Origin: Candidatus Tenderia electrophaga
GTDB lineage: Bacteria; Pseudomonadota; Gammaproteobacteria; Tenderiales; Tenderiaceae
Direction of reading: 5' to 3'
Assembly (NCBI GenBank): GCA_001447805.1
Contig: CP013099.1
Location: forward strand, 2,799,181 to 2,863,180
DNA length: 64,000 nucleotides
A program made the translations under genes and the position numbers. Positions 1-8,592 of this stretch are shown here, in pieces. The first letter of the stretch is position 1, and each line of letters begins with the position of its first letter. A model generated the notes under the pieces. The model was not told where the DNA came from and did not search any database. It worked only from the letters and a program-made list of their open reading frames with translations.

Positions 1-2
1 CG

Positions 3-164
3 GTCTTAGTTGAGGCCTTGGTCGATCCCCACGAACCGCCGCTGCCGCCATCGGTGGACTTAAAAGACGCTAAGCATTTCGCCCAAGCCCTGATCAAGGG
101 CCAACCCAACCGCAAGAAGATCGCGCTTACCGCCCTCTCGGACAAGGTGCGGGAATTGATCTAG
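3..164 (+). CDS. C-terminal end of a TPP-dependent pyruvate oxidase/dehydrogenase-like enzyme (partial)
   Basis: The window opens inside a gene; frame 3 is open for 53 codons up to a TAG stop. The tail, with AKHFAQAL followed by NRKKIALTAL and SDKVRELI, resembles the C-terminus of quinone-dependent pyruvate oxidases and related thiamine-pyrophosphate enzymes. Those enzymes decarboxylate pyruvate to acetate and pass electrons to the quinone pool at the membrane. No catalytic residue lies in the visible part, so the family is inferred only from this tail. The next gene, pfkB, follows by 65 bases on the same strand, which fits a carbon-metabolism cluster. Confidence 0.55.
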   Translation, partial: VLVEALVDPHEPPLPPSVDLKDAKHFAQALIKGQPNRKKIALTALSDKVRELI

Positions 165-229
165 CGCCTTTACCTAACATGGATCACGCAGCAGCGTGTG
201 AATGTCACCACAGCACTCAAATTATAAAT

Positions 230-1195
230 ATGAAACCTATCGCCACACTGACCATGAACCCCGCCGTGGATGTGATCGCCGAGGTGGAACAGCTACAGCC
301 GGGCAAGAAACTGCGCAGCCCAAGCCGCACTGATCATCCGGGCGGCGGCGGCATCAATGTTGCTCGAGTCATACGCCGCTTCGGCGGCGAGGTCCGGGCG
401 GTATTCCCCGCCGGGGGCGAGGTGGGCGAGAGACTGTCCCACCTGCTTGAGCGGGAGAATGTTCAGTACCACGCCGTACCGGTAACGGCGCAGCCACGCC
501 AGAACTTTGTCGTGCATGTAAAACAACCCGATGAGCTATACCACTTCGTCATGCCCGGTGCGCCCCTGAGCGAGGCCGAGGCCGAACGCTGCCTGAAGGA
601 GTTGCTGCGACTGCAACCGCGGCCCCGTTATCTGGTGGCCAGCGGCAGCCTGCCACCGGGCGTGGATGAAACGTTCTACGCCCGAGTGGCCCATCTCGCC
701 CATCGACACGACATGCGCTTGATCCTGGATACCTCGGGGGCGCCGCTGCGCGCCGCTCTGGATGAAGGGATCTATTTGATTAAACCCAATCAACGGGAAT
801 TCGCCGACCTGGCGGGAGAACCCCTGGCCGAAGACGAGACGCAGCGGCGCGAGCAAGTCGCGGCCATGTTGGCACAAGGCAATATGGAGACCCTGATCGT
901 CACCTTGGGTGAGGCGGGCGCCATCCTGGCCACACCGCAACAACAGATACGGGTCCGCCCACCTGCCATAAAAGGCGTCAGCCCCGTCGGCGCCGGAGAC
1001 AGTTTCGTCGCCCTGCTGGTCCTGAAGCTGGCGCAGGGTAACGCTATGCAAGAGGCGCTTGGCTACGCTGTGGCCGCAGCCGCGGGGGCGGTCCTCACCC
1101 GCGGTACCGAATTATGCCGAGTGCAAGATGTGGAGCGCATCTATGAACAGATGTCGCACGATGACACCGCCATTCAAATCCATGGCAACCCTTAA
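230..1195 (+). CDS. pfkB: 6-phosphofructokinase II (PfkB family sugar kinase)
   Basis: This is a ribokinase-fold sugar kinase of 321 residues that most likely phosphorylates fructose 6-phosphate in glycolysis. The N-terminal family signature GGGGINVAR is near residues 38-46, and the C-terminal GAGDSF motif carries the catalytic Asp at about residue 257. Length matches E. coli PfkB (309 aa). An in-frame ATG at 179 would add 17 residues with no family similarity, and MKPIATLTMNPAVD is the normal start, so I chose 230. No clear Shine-Dalgarno precedes it. Related 1-phosphofructokinases and tagatose kinases cannot be fully excluded. It lies just upstream of sodB on the same strand. Confidence 0.88.
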   Translation: MKPIATLTMNPAVDVIAEVEQLQPGKKLRSPSRTDHPGGGGINVARVIRRFGGEVRAVFPAGGEVGERLSHLLERENVQYHAVPVTAQPRQNFVVHVKQPDELYHFVMPGAPLSEAEAERCLKELLRLQPRPRYLVASGSLPPGVDETFYARVAHLAHRHDMRLILDTSGAPLRAALDEGIYLIKPNQREFADLAGEPLAEDETQRREQVAAMLAQGNMETLIVTLGEAGAILATPQQQIRVRPPAIKGVSPVGAGDSFVALLVLKLAQGNAMQEALGYAVAAAAGAVLTRGTELCRVQDVERIYEQMSHDDTAIQIHGNP

Positions 1196-1209
1196 AGGAG
1201 GCGAGCACC

Positions 1210-1797
1210 ATGCCCATTGAACTGCCATCCCTACCCTATCCCAAAAACGGCCTGGAACCCTATCTCAGCGCCGAGACCCTCGAGTTTCATCATGACAAAC
1301 ATCATCAAAAATATGTATCCAAACTCAATGGGCTGATCAAAGACACAGAGTTCGCCGCGCAGTCCTTGGAAACGATTATCACCACGGCCCCCATCGGTCC
1401 GATTTTCAACAACGCCGCCCAGGTCTGGAACCACAACTTTTACTGGCGCTGTCTCACGCCTAACGGTGAACAACAACCGGAAGATCCCTTGGCCGAGGCC
1501 ATCGACTCGAGTTTTGGTTCCTATGATCAATTCAAGGCGCAATTCAACCAGGCCGCCACCGACTTGTTCGGGGTGGGATGGGTATGGTTGGTGAAGGATG
1601 GTGCCGGCGTGGTCTCCATACTCGCCACCAAAGACGCCGACAATCCATTAAAACACGGGCGCATTGCCCTGCTCACCTGCGATGTCTGGGAGCATGCCTT
1701 TTACATCGATTATCGCAACGACAAGGCGCGCTATATGCAGGCGTTCTGGCAGGTGTGCAACCTACGCTTCGCCGAGGAACGCTATCGCGCCAATTGA
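1210..1797 (+). CDS. sodB: Superoxide dismutase [Fe]
   Basis: The 195-residue product is a cytoplasmic iron-type superoxide dismutase converting superoxide to oxygen and hydrogen peroxide. The metal ligands are recognisable: a His in HHDKHHQKYV, a His in VWNHNFYW, and the Asp and His in DVWEHAFYIDY. FNNAAQ and the overall length are typical of Fe-SOD rather than longer Mn forms. A strong AAAGGAGG Shine-Dalgarno sits just before the ATG and overlaps the end of pfkB, so the two genes are probably co-transcribed. Confidence 0.95.
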   Translation: MPIELPSLPYPKNGLEPYLSAETLEFHHDKHHQKYVSKLNGLIKDTEFAAQSLETIITTAPIGPIFNNAAQVWNHNFYWRCLTPNGEQQPEDPLAEAIDSSFGSYDQFKAQFNQAATDLFGVGWVWLVKDGAGVVSILATKDADNPLKHGRIALLTCDVWEHAFYIDYRNDKARYMQAFWQVCNLRFAEERYRAN

Positions 1798-1863
1798 CCG
1801 GCCTGTGCCGGGTCGAGCAACGCGGCAGATCGGTAAATATTTAAAGGAAAAACGGAGGCGTAT

Positions 1864-2289
1864 ATGACTAAAGTCGCCATCAACGGCCTGGGCCGCATCG
1901 GCCGGGCCACCTCCACCGGGGCCGCCAGCGCCACCATCGATGTTTTGCCGAACTATCGCGGCAAGTTCGACGGTCTGGCCATTCGCGCGCCGGTGGTGGT
2001 GGGTTCCATCGCCGACATCACCTTCGTCACTGAACGCAGCACCAGCGTCGAGGAGGTCAACGACATCTTTCGCGCGGAGGCGCAAGGTGAACGCTATCAA
2101 GGGGTGCTGGGGGTCACTGAGGAATCCATCGTCTCCGCCGACATCATCATGGATCCGCGCGCCTCTATCGTTGATCTGACGCGCACGCGCGTGGTCGACG
2201 GTGATCTGGTCAAGATCATGAGTTGGTATGACAATGAATGGGGGTATGCCAGTCAAATGGTGAAACAGGCCCACACCCTGTTGCAATAG
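1864..2289 (+). CDS. Internally deleted glyceraldehyde-3-phosphate dehydrogenase (remnant)
   Basis: The frame encodes 141 residues. The first 15 (MTKVAINGLGRIGRA) are the start of the GAPDH Rossmann domain. The sequence then jumps directly to STGAASATIDVLPNYRGK, which in a full-length enzyme lies near residue 185, and continues normally to the C-terminal YDNEWGYASQMV. About 170 codons, including most of the NAD fold and the catalytic Cys of the SCTTN motif, are missing while the frame stays open. It cannot have normal GAPDH activity. It has a start, an upstream purine-rich AAGGAAAAACGGAGG and an intact stop, so a short protein could still be made. Best read as a decayed gene. Confidence 0.8.
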   Translation: MTKVAINGLGRIGRATSTGAASATIDVLPNYRGKFDGLAIRAPVVVGSIADITFVTERSTSVEEVNDIFRAEAQGERYQGVLGVTEESIVSADIIMDPRASIVDLTRTRVVDGDLVKIMSWYDNEWGYASQMVKQAHTLLQ

Positions 2290-2392
2290 AAATAGCGGCA
2301 TCTGCGCTTCCGCAAGGCTCATTGACCGATCGCAATGCATTCACCGCTTAGCTGGGCGATACTTCGTTGATTGAATTTAAGAGAGAACGCTC

Positions 2393-3091
2393 ATGATCGG
2401 AGTATGCGGCATCACGCACCAATGGCAACAGGACTTCCATGCATCATTGCGACAACACAGCGGCGTCGACTTACGCGGCGTGGCACTTCGTGTCAAGCAG
2501 GGCGGGCAATGCCTTATCCTGGAAGGCTCGGTGGCCCACATCGCAGCGAAGCGGATGGCACTGACTAAACTGCGGCAGTTGGCCGGAAAGCATCGACACG
2601 TGGACGATTGCCTGAACATCAAGACCAGCCAGCAGGACAGCGGCGCGTTACGCAATAAAGTGGCCCGGGTCCTGCTTAGCGAACCCGAATTCGAGCGTTA
2701 CAACCTCATCGTCAGCAGCCCGGAGAGAAGCCAGCGACTGCGCCCGCGGGGCTTTCAGGGGCAGGGTTTAATCCATGCGCGCATCCTCGAGGGAACGGTA
2801 AGCTTGGCCGGACAGGTCACCGGCGCCAGCCAGTATCACTTGGCGGAATTGGTCATGTGGTGGATCCAAGGGTGCCGCGATGTCATTAATCGTCTGCGCA
2901 TCATAGGCAGTGACACTCGCGCGGGGCAGCCGCCGGGCGGGACCGCTAACTGCGCCTCCATATCGGAACGCAATGCCGAGCCGCGTTCCGGTAAGCCTGT
3001 AGGCGGCAATCCCCCGCAACGATTACCGGCCAACGCATTGCGCCCTTGCGCGCTCACTTCGACGCGCCGGCGCTGGCCCCCCGTTCACTGA
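2393..3091 (+). CDS. BON-domain protein
   Basis: The 232-residue product carries BON-type segments. The first (about residues 25-65) includes LRVKQGGQCLILEGSV, and a second (about 95-165) contains GTVSLAGQV and ends in WWIQGCRDVINRLRI. BON domains are small modules linked to membrane or phospholipid binding and osmotic or envelope stress. The last 70 residues are Arg/Pro/Gly rich and unlike a folded domain, so the original C-terminus may have been lost by frameshift. No signal peptide is seen. The start is supported by AGAGAGA eight bases upstream. Neighbours (SOD, STAS-like, PRPP enzymes) suggest a stress cluster. Confidence 0.7.
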   Translation: MIGVCGITHQWQQDFHASLRQHSGVDLRGVALRVKQGGQCLILEGSVAHIAAKRMALTKLRQLAGKHRHVDDCLNIKTSQQDSGALRNKVARVLLSEPEFERYNLIVSSPERSQRLRPRGFQGQGLIHARILEGTVSLAGQVTGASQYHLAELVMWWIQGCRDVINRLRIIGSDTRAGQPPGGTANCASISERNAEPRSGKPVGGNPPQRLPANALRPCALTSTRRRWPPVH

Positions 3092-3125
3092 AACCAGTAT
3101 GCGGTAGACAAAGGAGGGCAAATTT

Positions 3126-3503
3126 ATGATCAATGCAGAATTGTTGCGAGACAAGGGCATCCTCGTGGTAATGCCGGTGGACACATTGGAGAAGGCCGAT
3201 TTCGAACGTCTGAATCTACTGGTCGATCCCTATATCGAGGAACACGGCAAGTTGACCGGCATATTGATCGACGCCGAGTCCTTCCCCGGCTGGGACGACT
3301 TCGCCAGCATGCTGACCCACATCCGTTTCATTCGCCATCACGAAAAGAAGGTGGAACGGGTGGCCGCGGTCAGCGACCAGGGCTTTCTGGCCATCCTCCC
3401 CAAGGTGGCCGATTACTTCGTCTCCGCCGAGGTGCGTCACTTCGAATATCAAGAACGGGACCGGGCCCTGGCCTGGTTGGAAACGGGACTCAAAGTGGAC
3501 TAG
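3126..3503 (+). CDS. SpoIIAA-like (STAS/SEC14-type) protein
   Basis: The 125-residue protein matches the SpoIIAA-like family: a beta strand start GILVVMPVDTL, a central GILIDAESFPGWDD, and a C-terminal segment ending in RALAWLETGL. Members resemble anti-sigma-factor antagonists and lipid-binding SEC14 folds; their biochemical role in proteobacteria is mostly unknown. AAAGGAGGG is well placed before the ATG. Only eight bases separate its stop from the next start, so it is probably translated from the same transcript as the ligase fusion. Confidence 0.8.
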   Translation: MINAELLRDKGILVVMPVDTLEKADFERLNLLVDPYIEEHGKLTGILIDAESFPGWDDFASMLTHIRFIRHHEKKVERVAAVSDQGFLAILPKVADYFVSAEVRHFEYQERDRALAWLETGLKVD

Positions 3504-3511
3504 GGCATCAG

Positions 3512-6205
3512 GTGTCGGCCGCCACGACAGCGGAGGATCCGGCCACCGGCTCGTCCTTGGACCGTTTCATCGATGCTCTGACTGAGCGGGGTCAACACCC
3601 CTTGCTGCAGCAGTTCCAGGCCCAGCAGTCGCAACGACACACCTATGGTCAGATCGGGGAACAGGTTCTGGCCCTGGCCCGGGGCGTGCAACGGCGGGTG
3701 GAGCCGGGTGAGGCGGTGGCCCTGCTCGGGTCCGAGGGACCGGCCTGGATCATCGCCGCCTTGGCCATCCTGCGCAGCGGTGCGGTGGTCATGCCCCTGG
3801 ATGTGCAGCTCGGTGACGATACCCTGGCCCACGTGCTGGAGGACAGCGGCGTACGCTGGATCTTCACCACCACCCGCCAGCGCGAACGGCTGACGCGGCA
3901 GGCACCCCAGGCCCACCTGGTCATGCTGGATGAAGAAGATGAAGAGGCGCGCGTGAGCTGGCGCAGCCTGATGCAGAAGGATGGCAGCTTACCCGCCAAT
4001 GACAGCGCTGCGCCCGCCGCCCTGTTCTATACCTCCGGCACCACGGGTCCCCCCAAGGGAGTGCCGCTAAGCCACGCCAATCTGGCCTTTCAATTGGATA
4101 CCCTGGCCCGGACAGACATCACCCACCCCGGCGACCGCGTGCTATTGCCCCTGCCCCTGCACCATGTCTATCCCTTTGTGATCGGCATGCTCGGCCCCCT
4201 ATCCCTGGGCCTGACCCTGGTCATTCCCTACGCCCTCACCGGGCCGCAATTGATGCGCGCCATCCGGGACGGCCATGCGACGGTCATCATCGCTGTGCCG
4301 CGGCTCTATCGCTCCCTATTCGACGGCATCACCGCCCGCGTGGCCCAACGCGGGCGCATGGCCCGGGCCCTGTTCCAGGGACTGTTGCATCTCAGCCTGG
4401 TGGCGCGAAAACGCTGGGGAGTCTATCTGGGCCGCGTCCTGTTTCGCCCCCTGCACGCCCAAATGGGCGGCCAATTGAGGGTCCTGGCCAGCGGCGGCTC
4501 GGCCCTGGATCCGAGCCTGGCCTGGCAATTGGAGGCTCTGGGCTGGCAGGTGGCGGTGGGCTATGGCCTCACCGAGACCGCCCCGCTGCTCACTGTGGAC
4601 CCGCCCGGTCAGCTCCGTCCCGGCACCGTGGGCAAGGCGGTACCGGGGGTGGAATTGCGCATCGATCCACAGGCCGCCCCCGAGGGCAGCAAAGACGGCG
4701 AGGGTGAGATCCTGGCGCGGGGCCCGAACATTTTCGCGGGCTATCGCAACCAGCCCGACAAGACGCGGGCGGTGCTCAGCGACGATGGCTGGTTTCGCAG
4801 CGGCGACCTGGGCTGGCTGGATGCGGACGGCTATCTGCACGTCAGCGGCCGGGTCTCCACCCTGATCGTCACCGAAGGGGGCGAGAATATTCAGCCCGAC
4901 GAGCTGGAGGCGCGCTATGCCGAGCACCCGGCCATCAAGGAGCTGGGCATCCTGCAGCGCAACAATCAGCTGGCGGCCCTGATCGTGCCCAGCGCCGGTG
5001 GCGGCGACAATATGCGCGCGCGCATCCGCGACGCCGTCGGCCACATCGCCGCTGAACTCCCCTCCTATCAACGCCTGGCCGAGTTCGCCTTGAGCGCCAA
5101 GCCCCTGCCGCGCACCCGCCTGGGCAAGATCCAGCGCCACTCCCTGGAACAACGCTATGAACAGGCCCAGGCCGAAGGCGACCAGGCCCTGCAGCGCGAA
5201 CCCCTGGCGCTGGAGGAGATGTCCGCCGAGGATCGCAACCTGCTGGAACACCCGGCGGTTCGGCGCAGCTGGGAGTGGCTGGCGCAGCGCTATCCCAAAC
5301 GGGGCCTGACCCCGGACAGCCATCTGCAACTGGAGCTGGGCGTGGATTCACTGGAATGGCTCAACCTGACCCTGGAGCTGGGCCAACGGACAGGGGTGGA
5401 ACTCAGTGATGAGGCCATCGGCCGTATCGAGACGGTGCGTGATCTGTGGCAGGAACTCATCGACGCTCGCGGCGGCGCGGCCACCCTGGCCGATCCGATT
5501 GAACACCCGGAACGGGTACTGGATGAGAAAAAGCGCCGTTGGCTGCAGCCCCGCCATGGGGTGGTGCGCGCCAGCGCCAGTACCCTCTATGGCCTTAACC
5601 GGCTGCTGATGCGCGGCCTGTTTCGGCTCCGCGTCTACGGCCGGGAGCAACTGCCCGAGCAGGGGCCGATGATTCTGGCCTGCAACCATGCCAGTTATCT
5701 CGACCCCTTCGCCGTCGGCGCGGCCCTGCCCACGGCGCGACTGCATACCCTCTATTGGGGCGGCTGGACCGGGGTGGCCTTTAGCAACCCCCTGACCCTC
5801 ATGGGCAGCCGCATCGTGCAGATCATCCCCATCGATCCGGAGCAGGGCGTGCGCAGCAGCCTGGCCCTGGCCGCGGCGGTGCTGGAACGGGATCAGGGCC
5901 TGATCTGGTTCCCGGAGGGCGGACGCTCGCCCAGCGGCGAGTTACAGGATTTTCGACGGGGCATCGGCATGCTGTTGCAGCGTTTCTCCGTGCCCGTGGT
6001 CCCGGTCTATATCCGCGGCAGCGAGAAGGCCCTGCCGCTGGGCCGACGCCTGCCGCGCCTGACGTCGATCAAGGTGCACTTCGACGCAGCCCTGGATCCC
6101 AAGCAGCTGGCGCAACAAGGCGAAGGGGAGGACGAGGCGGCGCGCATCGTGGCCGCCCTGCACCGACATATGGCCCGGGGTTTGGCCGAATCAGGTCGGG
6201 GCTGA
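3512..6205 (+). CDS. AMP-dependent ligase / acyl carrier / PlsC acyltransferase fusion
   Basis: This 897-residue protein has three domains in order. The AMP-forming acyl-CoA/acyl-ACP synthetase domain (about 1-545) has the P-loop YTSGTTGPPKG near 173 and GYGLTE near 349. A phosphopantetheine-carrier domain follows (about 570-650), with LGVDSLEW and the attachment Ser near 613. A PlsC-type 1-acylglycerol-3-phosphate acyltransferase domain (about 680-890) has NHASYLDPF with the catalytic His near 726 and FPEGGRSPSG near 800. Such a chain could activate a fatty acid, hold it as a thioester and transfer it to a lysophospholipid. E. coli Aas has the opposite domain order and no carrier. The start is GTG, coupled to the upstream gene. 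Its last 15 bases overlap the convergent transporter gene. Confidence 0.85.
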   Translation: MSAATTAEDPATGSSLDRFIDALTERGQHPLLQQFQAQQSQRHTYGQIGEQVLALARGVQRRVEPGEAVALLGSEGPAWIIAALAILRSGAVVMPLDVQLGDDTLAHVLEDSGVRWIFTTTRQRERLTRQAPQAHLVMLDEEDEEARVSWRSLMQKDGSLPANDSAAPAALFYTSGTTGPPKGVPLSHANLAFQLDTLARTDITHPGDRVLLPLPLHHVYPFVIGMLGPLSLGLTLVIPYALTGPQLMRAIRDGHATVIIAVPRLYRSLFDGITARVAQRGRMARALFQGLLHLSLVARKRWGVYLGRVLFRPLHAQMGGQLRVLASGGSALDPSLAWQLEALGWQVAVGYGLTETAPLLTVDPPGQLRPGTVGKAVPGVELRIDPQAAPEGSKDGEGEILARGPNIFAGYRNQPDKTRAVLSDDGWFRSGDLGWLDADGYLHVSGRVSTLIVTEGGENIQPDELEARYAEHPAIKELGILQRNNQLAALIVPSAGGGDNMRARIRDAVGHIAAELPSYQRLAEFALSAKPLPRTRLGKIQRHSLEQRYEQAQAEGDQALQREPLALEEMSAEDRNLLEHPAVRRSWEWLAQRYPKRGLTPDSHLQLELGVDSLEWLNLTLELGQRTGVELSDEAIGRIETVRDLWQELIDARGGAATLADPIEHPERVLDEKKRRWLQPRHGVVRASASTLYGLNRLLMRGLFRLRVYGREQLPEQGPMILACNHASYLDPFAVGAALPTARLHTLYWGGWTGVAFSNPLTLMGSRIVQIIPIDPEQGVRSSLALAAAVLERDQGLIWFPEGGRSPSGELQDFRRGIGMLLQRFSVPVVPVYIRGSEKALPLGRRLPRLTSIKVHFDAALDPKQLAQQGEGEDEAARIVAALHRHMARGLAESGRG

Positions 6206-7507
6206 GGCCTTATCCGAGGCCGGGGCGTGTCGCGCTGCGGGCACCGTCAACATCAGCACAAAGCCCACCGCCAGCAACACGATGATCACGCTCATGCCGG
6301 CGCGCTGGCTGTCGAACCAGCCGGTCACCCAGCCCACCAACAACGGCCCCATGAAGGCGGTGGCCTTACCCGAGAAGGCGAACAGACCGAACATCTGACT
6401 GCGCAGATGGGCCGGGGCCGTGTGTCCCAAATAAGAGCGTGAGGCGGCCTGCACCGGGCCGACGAAGATACCCAGGGCCACGCCCAGCCCCCAGAACATC
6501 AAGGTGGATTCTACCCAGAGCAACAGCGTGCCGGGAATCATAAGACCGATCAGTGAGACCAGGATAGTGCGCTTGCTGCCCAGCCAGTCATCCACCCAGG
6601 CAAAGGCCACCGCCCCCAACCCGGCGCTGACATTGAGGGCGATGCCGAACATCAATACCTGGGTCTCATTCAGACCGAAGGTGCCGGCGGCATAGACGCC
6701 GCCAAAGGCAAACAGGGTGGCCAGGCCGTCGATGAAGATCATGCGGGCGATCAAGAAACGCAGGATGTGGCGATAGTCACGCACCTGACGCAGGGAGTCG
6801 CGCAGCTGGCCCAGGCCCTCGGTTACCGCACTGCGCAGCCGGATCTGACGCGCTGGCGCGTCGGTGGTGAACAGGAGCATGGGCACGGCGAACACGGCAT
6901 ACCACAGGGCCACCAGCACAAAGGTGGCGCGCACATGCTGGGCCTCGTCGCGCGGCAGGTCCAACCAGGCCGATTCGTGCACCAGGCCGAACAGGGCCAA
7001 CAACAAAGAGGCAATCCCGCCGGCATAGCCCAGCCCCCAGGCCCAACCGGACCAGCGCCCCATGCGCGCGCCGCTGGTGAGCGCGGGCAGCATGGCGTTA
7101 TAGAAGACAAAGGCGAACTCAGCCCCCACAGTGGCCAGGCCGGCCAGCAACATGGCCGGCAAGACCCACTCGTTGTGCGGCTGCACCCACCACAGGGCGG
7201 CAGTGGCCAGGACACACAGCAGGGTGAATGCGCCGATCCAGGGCTTGCGCCTGCCGGTTTGATCCGCGATGGCCCCCAATAAGGGTGCACTGAGCGCCAC
7301 GATCACACCGGCGATGCCGACGGTATTGCCCCATTGGGTGGTGCCGATCGTCTCGTTCTCCGCCACTTGGCGGGCGAAATAGGCGGGGAAGACAAAGGTA
7401 GAGATAATGGCGGCGAAGCTACTGTTGGCCCAATCATACAAGGCCCAACTGAAACGCCCCTGGCTGCGAGCCTCGATGGCGGGCGTATTTTCGACGTCAT
7501 TGGACAT
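6191..7507 (-). CDS. MFS transporter, UMF1 (Atg22-like) family
   Basis: The 438-residue protein is a 12-helix major facilitator in the inner membrane. Characteristic family features are the N-terminal WALYDWANSSFAAI and the loop GAIADQTGRRKPW between helices 2 and 3. Proteobacterial members have uncertain substrates; the yeast homologue Atg22 exports amino acids from the vacuole. The stop lies inside the end of the convergent ligase fusion gene, overlapping by 15 bases. No transcription terminator is visible between the two, so transcripts may collide there. Confidence 0.87.
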   Translation of the reverse strand: MSNDVENTPAIEARSQGRFSWALYDWANSSFAAIISTFVFPAYFARQVAENETIGTTQWGNTVGIAGVIVALSAPLLGAIADQTGRRKPWIGAFTLLCVLATAALWWVQPHNEWVLPAMLLAGLATVGAEFAFVFYNAMLPALTSGARMGRWSGWAWGLGYAGGIASLLLALFGLVHESAWLDLPRDEAQHVRATFVLVALWYAVFAVPMLLFTTDAPARQIRLRSAVTEGLGQLRDSLRQVRDYRHILRFLIARMIFIDGLATLFAFGGVYAAGTFGLNETQVLMFGIALNVSAGLGAVAFAWVDDWLGSKRTILVSLIGLMIPGTLLLWVESTLMFWGLGVALGIFVGPVQAASRSYLGHTAPAHLRSQMFGLFAFSGKATAFMGPLLVGWVTGWFDSQRAGMSVIIVLLAVGFVLMLTVPAARHAPASDKASAPT

Positions 7508-7533
7508 GACGTTTATTATACGGCGATGCGAAG

Positions 7534-8172
7534 CTAAATCTGATCCGAATTCATGATGCGGACATTCGCCTCGCTGAGTTCCTGGCGCAGCTCATCGTCT
7601 ACGCTGGGGTCCACGGCGCGGGTCAGATCCCACAAGAAATAGGTATTGAAACCGGCATCGGCCGCATCGATGGCGGAGAACTTGGCGCAGATATCGCGCG
7701 CCAGTCCGCACACGTAGACGTCCTCAATGCCACGCTCATGCAGATACCCCGCCAGACCGGTGGCGGGGCGCTTACCCTCGGGGTTCCAGTTATTGCGAAA
7801 ACCGCTATAGGAGTCCACGGCGGGGTCGGTGCCTTTGCGGATAATGGCCTCGATGCGATTCAGGGCCAGGCCTTCGTGCAGTTGCGCGCCGCGCGTCCCC
7901 TGCACGCAATGATCCGGCCACAAGGTCTGTGCATGACCATACAGATCAATACTGTCCATGGGCTGGGCATCCGGGTGATGACTGGCGAAGGAGACGTGGT
8001 CAGCGGGATGCCAATCCTGGGTGGCCACACAGTATTCGAAACGCCCGCTTTCCATCAGCACCTTTACCGGCGCCACGATCTGATCGCCCTGCTCCACCGC
8101 CAAGCCGCCACCGGGCATGAAGTCGGGCTGAATATCGATCAGCAGCAGAACACTACGGTGCTTCGATGCCAT
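7534..8172 (-). CDS. pncA: Nicotinamidase (isochorismatase family)
   Basis: The 212-residue enzyme hydrolyses nicotinamide to nicotinic acid for NAD salvage. It starts with VLLLIDIQPDFMPGGGLAV, which holds the catalytic Asp, has TQDWHPADHVSFASHH for metal binding, and carries the catalytic Cys in VYVCGLARDICAKFSA. Length matches E. coli PncA (213 aa). The frame is open further upstream, but the ATG at 8172 has an AGGAGGT Shine-Dalgarno and the family N-terminus, so the 128-residue extension is spurious. Confidence 0.92.
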   Translation of the reverse strand: MASKHRSVLLLIDIQPDFMPGGGLAVEQGDQIVAPVKVLMESGRFEYCVATQDWHPADHVSFASHHPDAQPMDSIDLYGHAQTLWPDHCVQGTRGAQLHEGLALNRIEAIIRKGTDPAVDSYSGFRNNWNPEGKRPATGLAGYLHERGIEDVYVCGLARDICAKFSAIDAADAGFNTYFLWDLTRAVDPSVDDELRQELSEANVRIMNSDQI

Positions 8173-8257
8173 GTGGACCTCCTGGGTGCGAACAGGCGCG
8201 CGCTGCATAAACCCATGCAAATAGGATACATCCTGTCGAGCCCCCGAGTCGATTGCA

Positions 8258-8271
8258 TTGACATATCTCAA
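8258..8271. promoter_or_regulatory. Possible FNR/Anr-type operator
   Basis: The sequence TTGA-CATATC-TCAA matches the FNR core TTGA-N6-TCAA and is nearly palindromic. It lies about 90 bases upstream of pncA, in a cluster of stress genes often linked to low oxygen. A single short match can arise by chance, and no FNR gene is in the window. Confidence 0.3.
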
Positions 8272-8318
8272 TGTCGAGCGGCGCAACGGGTCGCTACCGT
8301 GTCTCGCCGTGAAAGGCG

Positions 8319-8459
8319 GCTCACATCGGCGTGGCCATGGGTCAAGGCGGCACCGATGTGGCACGCCGCGCCGCCGCCCTGATCCTGTCCGACGACAACT
8401 TCGCCTCCATTGCCCACGGCATGGAGAAGGGCCGCACCGCCTATGACAAGGTACGCAAG
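8319..8459 (+). pseudogene. Fragment of a cation-transporting P-type ATPase
   Basis: Forty-seven codons on the plus strand read [18 protein letters not shown], then [27 protein letters not shown]. This is the end of the hinge region of calcium/magnesium-type P-ATPases, just before the last membrane helices. No other part of the roughly 900-residue protein is present on either side, so it is a deletion remnant. The adjacent 8460-8570 reads as [16 protein letters not shown] in one frame, which I do not recognise. Together these fill most of the 420-base gap between pncA and the phosphoribosyltransferase gene. Confidence 0.72.
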
Positions 8460-8592
8460 TCGACCTGCTGGTGTTTGACGAGCTGCCCAAGTGGCTGCCG
8501 CCAAGATTTAAATCCGTCAATGACAGCGGGGTGACACGGTTTATCCTAGAGGCCATTGATAATGGTCACTGGAGCAGCAGGAGGATCCCATC

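Noticed and set aside
7534-8556. N-terminally extended 340-residue nicotinamidase
   Set aside because: The extra 128 residues cover the P-ATPase remnant in antisense; ATG 8172 has a clear AGGAGGT.
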